Part shown: positions 61,095-64,000 of the stretch, piece after piece
How the letters are laid out: the number at the start of each line of letters is the position of its first letter
How positions within the stretch are numbered: position 1 is the first letter of the stretch
Source of the DNA: CAZVNZ01 sp964628515
GTDB lineage: Bacteria; Bacillota; Clostridia; Christensenellales; Christensenellaceae
Length of the DNA stretch: 64,000 bases
Direction: 5' to 3'
Assembly: GCA_964628515.1 (NCBI GenBank)
Contig: CAZVNZ010000014.1
Span: 1-64,000, forward strand
Notes under the pieces: generated by a model
Database searches by the model: none
Told to the model about the DNA's origin: nothing
Seen by the model: only the letters and a program-made list of their open reading frames with translations
Made by a program: the position numbers and the translations under genes

Positions 61095-62582
61095 ATGAAA
61101 GACTTTCTACAAATTAATAATATTAGCAAAGCATTTCCGGGTGTACAAGCCTTAGATGATGTTTCATTTACAGTAAATAAAGGGGAAATACATGCTTTAC
61201 TGGGAGAAAACGGTGCGGGCAAATCTACATTAATAAAAATTTTAGCCGGTGTGTACCAAGCGGATGAAGGCGCAATTATAATAGACGGAAAGAAAGCCGA
61301 AATAAACGAGCCTGTGGATGCAAAAAAAGCAGGTATAAGTGTAATGCATCAGGAAAACAATTTACTACCGGCATTAGATATTGCAACAAATATTATGCTG
61401 GGAGAAGAAATTGCAAATAAGGCAGGTATAGTAAATTTTAAAGAAATGAATAAACGTGCAAAAGAAGTTATGGATATGATTTGCTTGGAAATTCCACCAA
61501 CTCGTAAAGTCTCAACATTAACTTTTGCAGAAAGACAAATGGTGGAGGTTGCAAAAGCGGTTGCTCATAATGCAAAAATAGTAATAATGGACGAACCCAC
61601 CGCCGCACTTACCAACAGAGAAAAACAACAACTATATAAAACAATACATTGGTTGAAAGCTAAAGGAGTAAGTATTATCTATATATCTCATTTAATGGAT
61701 GAAGTTTTGGAAATGAGTGACAGAATAACCGTGCTTAGAGACGGTAAATTTGTAGGAACGGAGGAAACATCAAAGTTAGATTTCGACTCGCTAATTAAAA
61801 TGATGGTGGGTAGAAAAATAGATTATGTAGATAGGCAAAGTGTTGCAACAGATAAAATAATTATGGAAGTAAAAGACTTAAATGCCGGAGTTATGGTACA
61901 AAATATTTCTTTTAAGTTAAAAGCAGGGGAGATTTTAGGCATAGCAGGTTTAGCCGGGGCAGGAAGAACGGAAATTGCACGGGCTATTTTTGGAGTAGAC
62001 AAAAAAGATTCCGGCACTATAATCATTAAGGAAAAAGAAGTGGCAATAAAGAACCCTTTAGATGCAATAAAAAATGGCATAGCACTTGTGCCGGAAGACA
62101 GAAAAACACAAGGATTGCAACTTGGAATGAGTGTGGAGTATAACATTGCATATTCTAATTTAGATAAACTTCTAAACAAATTAAAGTTAATTAACTTTAA
62201 GGCATTAAGAAGTGTTGCATTAAAATATATACAACTTTTTAATATAAATCCTAAACAACCGGAGAAACTTACTAAGTTTTTATCCGGAGGTAATCAACAA
62301 AAGGTAGTAGTAGGAAGATGCGTCTACACAGACCCGGAAGTACTTATAATAGATGAACCTACAAGAGGTATGGATATTGGAGCAAAACAGGAAATTCACA
62401 ATATTTTACACGAAATGGTAAAAGATGGTAAGAGTGTTATTATGATTTCTTCCGAAATGGCGGAGGTGCTAAAAATGAGCGATAGGGTTTTAATTGTTAG
62501 AGGTGGTACTATTGTAGGAGAAGTCAGTAAGCAAGAGGCAACACAAGAAAAAATACTTACCTATGCGATGGGAGGCAAATAA
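61095..62582 (+). CDS. Sugar ABC transporter ATPase (RbsA/MglA family)
   Basis: 495 residues with two ABC domains, as in CUT2 systems. First half: Walker A GENGAGKST, signature region LTFAERQMVEVAKA (degenerate LSGGQ) and Walker B IVIMDEPTAAL. Second half: GLAGAGRTE (degenerate Walker A, normal for the family), FLSGGNQQK and VLIIDEPTRGMD. Energises import through the RbsC-like permease. Start supported by AAGGACGG. Confidence 0.95.
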   Translation: MKDFLQINNISKAFPGVQALDDVSFTVNKGEIHALLGENGAGKSTLIKILAGVYQADEGAIIIDGKKAEINEPVDAKKAGISVMHQENNLLPALDIATNIMLGEEIANKAGIVNFKEMNKRAKEVMDMICLEIPPTRKVSTLTFAERQMVEVAKAVAHNAKIVIMDEPTAALTNREKQQLYKTIHWLKAKGVSIIYISHLMDEVLEMSDRITVLRDGKFVGTEETSKLDFDSLIKMMVGRKIDYVDRQSVATDKIIMEVKDLNAGVMVQNISFKLKAGEILGIAGLAGAGRTEIARAIFGVDKKDSGTIIIKEKEVAIKNPLDAIKNGIALVPEDRKTQGLQLGMSVEYNIAYSNLDKLLNKLKLINFKALRSVALKYIQLFNINPKQPEKLTKFLSGGNQQKVVVGRCVYTDPEVLIIDEPTRGMDIGAKQEIHNILHEMVKDGKSVIMISSEMAEVLKMSDRVLIVRGGTIVGEVSKQEATQEKILTYAMGGK

Positions 62583-62583
62583 A

Positions 62584-63585
62584 ATGAATAAAACGCAAAT
62601 TAACGAGGTAAAAAAGAAAATATCCTTTAAATTTGGTGGGCAAGAATTAGGAATGATGGTTGCGCTTGTAGTGCTTTTTGTAGCGCTTGCAATTTTTTCT
62701 CCGGTTTTTTTAACTTTAGAAAACTTAATGAATATTTTAAGGCAAATATCCATAGTAGCAATTATTGCGGTGGGTGGTTTTCTTATAGTATTAATAGGAG
62801 GAATGGACATTTCTGTAGGATCGGTTGCGGCTCTTTCGGGCGTGGTGCTTGCTATTTGCACTATGCAGTTAGGTATGAATGTGTGGATTGGTGCAATTAT
62901 GGGGCTTATTGTGGGTAGCTTAGTAGGTTTGGTAAACGGCTTGCTAATAACTTTTCTAAAACTGCCTTCCTTTATTATTACCCTTGCTACTATGCAAATT
63001 GCAAAAGGGCTTGCATTTGTAATTTCGGGAGGGCAGGCTATTTCCGGGTTTCCCGAGGAATTTCTATTTTTGGGAAGAGGCTATATTTGGATTATTCCCA
63101 TTCCTGTTATAATTATGATAGCGGTATTTTTGCTTATGAATTTTATAATCAAAAAGACTAAATTCGGCGTTCATGTTTATGCTATTGGTGGCTCTTGGGA
63201 ATCTGCAAGAATAGCAGGTATAAAAGCAAATAAAATATCTATTATACTATATGTGTTAGGTGGACTTTTTGCGGCAGTATCAGGCACAATATTAGCATCA
63301 AGACTAAATTCGGGTACGCCAAACGTAGGTGCAAACTTTATGTTTGAGGCATTTACGGCAATAATACTTGGCGGTGTATCTATGTCCGGCGGAGAGGGCA
63401 ATTTAGCCGGGGTTTTTATAGGGTCGGTATTTATCGGAATTTTATCAAACGGAATGAGTTTACTCAACTTAGATTCTTATTTCCAAATGATTATTCAAGG
63501 TGTAGTCCTTACAATAGCGGTAGCTACACAAGCAGTAATAATACTAAGAGGTGCTAAAGTAAAAAGGCACACGGTAGGTGTTTGA
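62584..63585 (+). CDS. Sugar ABC transporter permease (RbsC family)
   Basis: About 333 residues with 8-10 membrane helices. RbsC-type landmarks: IVAIIAVGGFLIVLIGGMDISVGS near residue 55, YAIGGSWESARIAGI, GGVSMSGGEGNLAG. ATG 62584 has GGGAGG in the end of rbsA; the frame is open to 62563 inside rbsA. Completes the CUT2 importer of the mttB2 operon. Confidence 0.95.
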   Translation: MNKTQINEVKKKISFKFGGQELGMMVALVVLFVALAIFSPVFLTLENLMNILRQISIVAIIAVGGFLIVLIGGMDISVGSVAALSGVVLAICTMQLGMNVWIGAIMGLIVGSLVGLVNGLLITFLKLPSFIITLATMQIAKGLAFVISGGQAISGFPEEFLFLGRGYIWIIPIPVIIMIAVFLLMNFIIKKTKFGVHVYAIGGSWESARIAGIKANKISIILYVLGGLFAAVSGTILASRLNSGTPNVGANFMFEAFTAIILGGVSMSGGEGNLAGVFIGSVFIGILSNGMSLLNLDSYFQMIIQGVVLTIAVATQAVIILRGAKVKRHTVGV

Positions 63586-63637
63586 TATATTTATAAAGAG
63601 AGGAGGAACATACGCAACATAGTGTATTAATACAGAT

Positions 63638-64000
63638 ATGTTTAAATATTTTGGAAAAGAATATTGTGGGGACGACATAATAAAATTAGTAGGAAGTATG
63701 GAGCAAATCGCAGGTATAAAAAACTACGAGTTTTCCGAAGGCAAAGCAAAAAATGTTAGTGCATCGGATGTAAAAACGGGCGGAGGGCTTACATACACAG
63801 TAGCAACAGGCAGAGGAATGGATATACTTTTTGCCGAATACAAGGGCATAGCCTTGTGCCACTTTACAGAAACAGGAGTGGTAAATCCTGCTTTTTTTGA
63901 AGAGCATAACGACGAGTGGATGCGCTCTTTTTCGGCAGGAATGCTTACTACTTGTGGGCTTAATCAAGTTGGAAACGATTGCATACATAATAATATACAC
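63638..64000 (+). CDS. DUF4432 family (aldose-epimerase-like) protein, cut by window end
   Basis: At least 121 residues, open at the right edge. MFKYFGKEYCGDDIIKLVGSM begins it at positions 63638-63700; the family marks GRGMDILFAEYKG and FSAGMLTTCGLNQVG are visible. DUF4432 proteins have a galactose-mutarotase-like beta fold and are found in sugar operons, so an aldose 1-epimerase role is plausible. A stop at 63620 limits the start; ATG 63638 has no good SD, while an AGAGGAGG at 63599-63606 sits about 31 bases upstream, which is odd. Last visible gene of the mttB2 operon. Confidence 0.8.
   Translation, partial: MFKYFGKEYCGDDIIKLVGSMEQIAGIKNYEFSEGKAKNVSASDVKTGGGLTYTVATGRGMDILFAEYKGIALCHFTETGVVNPAFFEEHNDEWMRSFSAGMLTTCGLNQVGNDCIHNNIH

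Overview
The window is a chromosome segment of a low-GC (high 30s percent by eye) anaerobic Firmicute, most likely of class Clostridia. Pointers are the AT-rich intergenic DNA, strong Shine-Dalgarno (SD) sequences, consensus sigma-A promoters, a BceRSAB peptide-antibiotic module, an oxygen-labile two-subunit fumarase, and CUT1-type sugar ABC transporters paired with membrane-bound AraC regulators. I cannot name a genus. No phage, insertion sequence, CRISPR array or rRNA is visible.

Left part (1-16.8 kb), general functions: a tRNA-Ser cut by the window edge, a P-type ATPase, undecaprenyl-diphosphatase, a LacI-type regulator joined to class I fumarase subunits, an orphan RCK_C membrane protein, glutamate decarboxylase and its antiporter, a cell-wall amidase, a sirtuin, SfsA, and a BceRS/BceAB detoxification system with a recognisable BceR operator.

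Right part (16.8-64 kb), a catabolic island of about 47 kb: (a) an AraC regulator divergent from uxaC-uxuA-SDR-kdgK (glucuronate to KDPG); (b) a YtdP-like AraC sensor, an MFS carrier and a minus-strand operon of two uroporphyrinogen-decarboxylase-superfamily (UroD-like) proteins, a lipoprotein, two permeases and a GH2 enzyme; (c) GH36 alpha-galactosidase with three UroD-like genes; (d) a second ABC transporter with two UroD-like genes, an L-fucose-isomerase-like protein and a GH38 alpha-mannosidase; (e) MttB-like methyltransferase, KDPG-type aldolase, archaeal-type triose-phosphate-isomerase homologue, YjbQ, SIS isomerase, FGGY kinase and DeoR regulator; (f) a second MttB, an eighth UroD-like gene, an RbsBAC-type transporter and a DUF4432 gene that runs off the window.

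The striking point is that every polysaccharide or sugar operon from 25 kb onward carries methyltransferase-superfamily genes (eight UroD-like, two MttB-like without a pyrrolysine TAG), yet no corrinoid protein is encoded here. The UroD paralogues differ in whether they keep the His-x-Cys...Cys zinc site. My reading, as inference, is that the island takes up glycans, cuts them in the cytoplasm, and removes methyl groups from sugars or sugar-linked compounds by a corrinoid-type route before ordinary isomerase, kinase and aldolase steps. A role unrelated to methyl transfer cannot be excluded from sequence alone.
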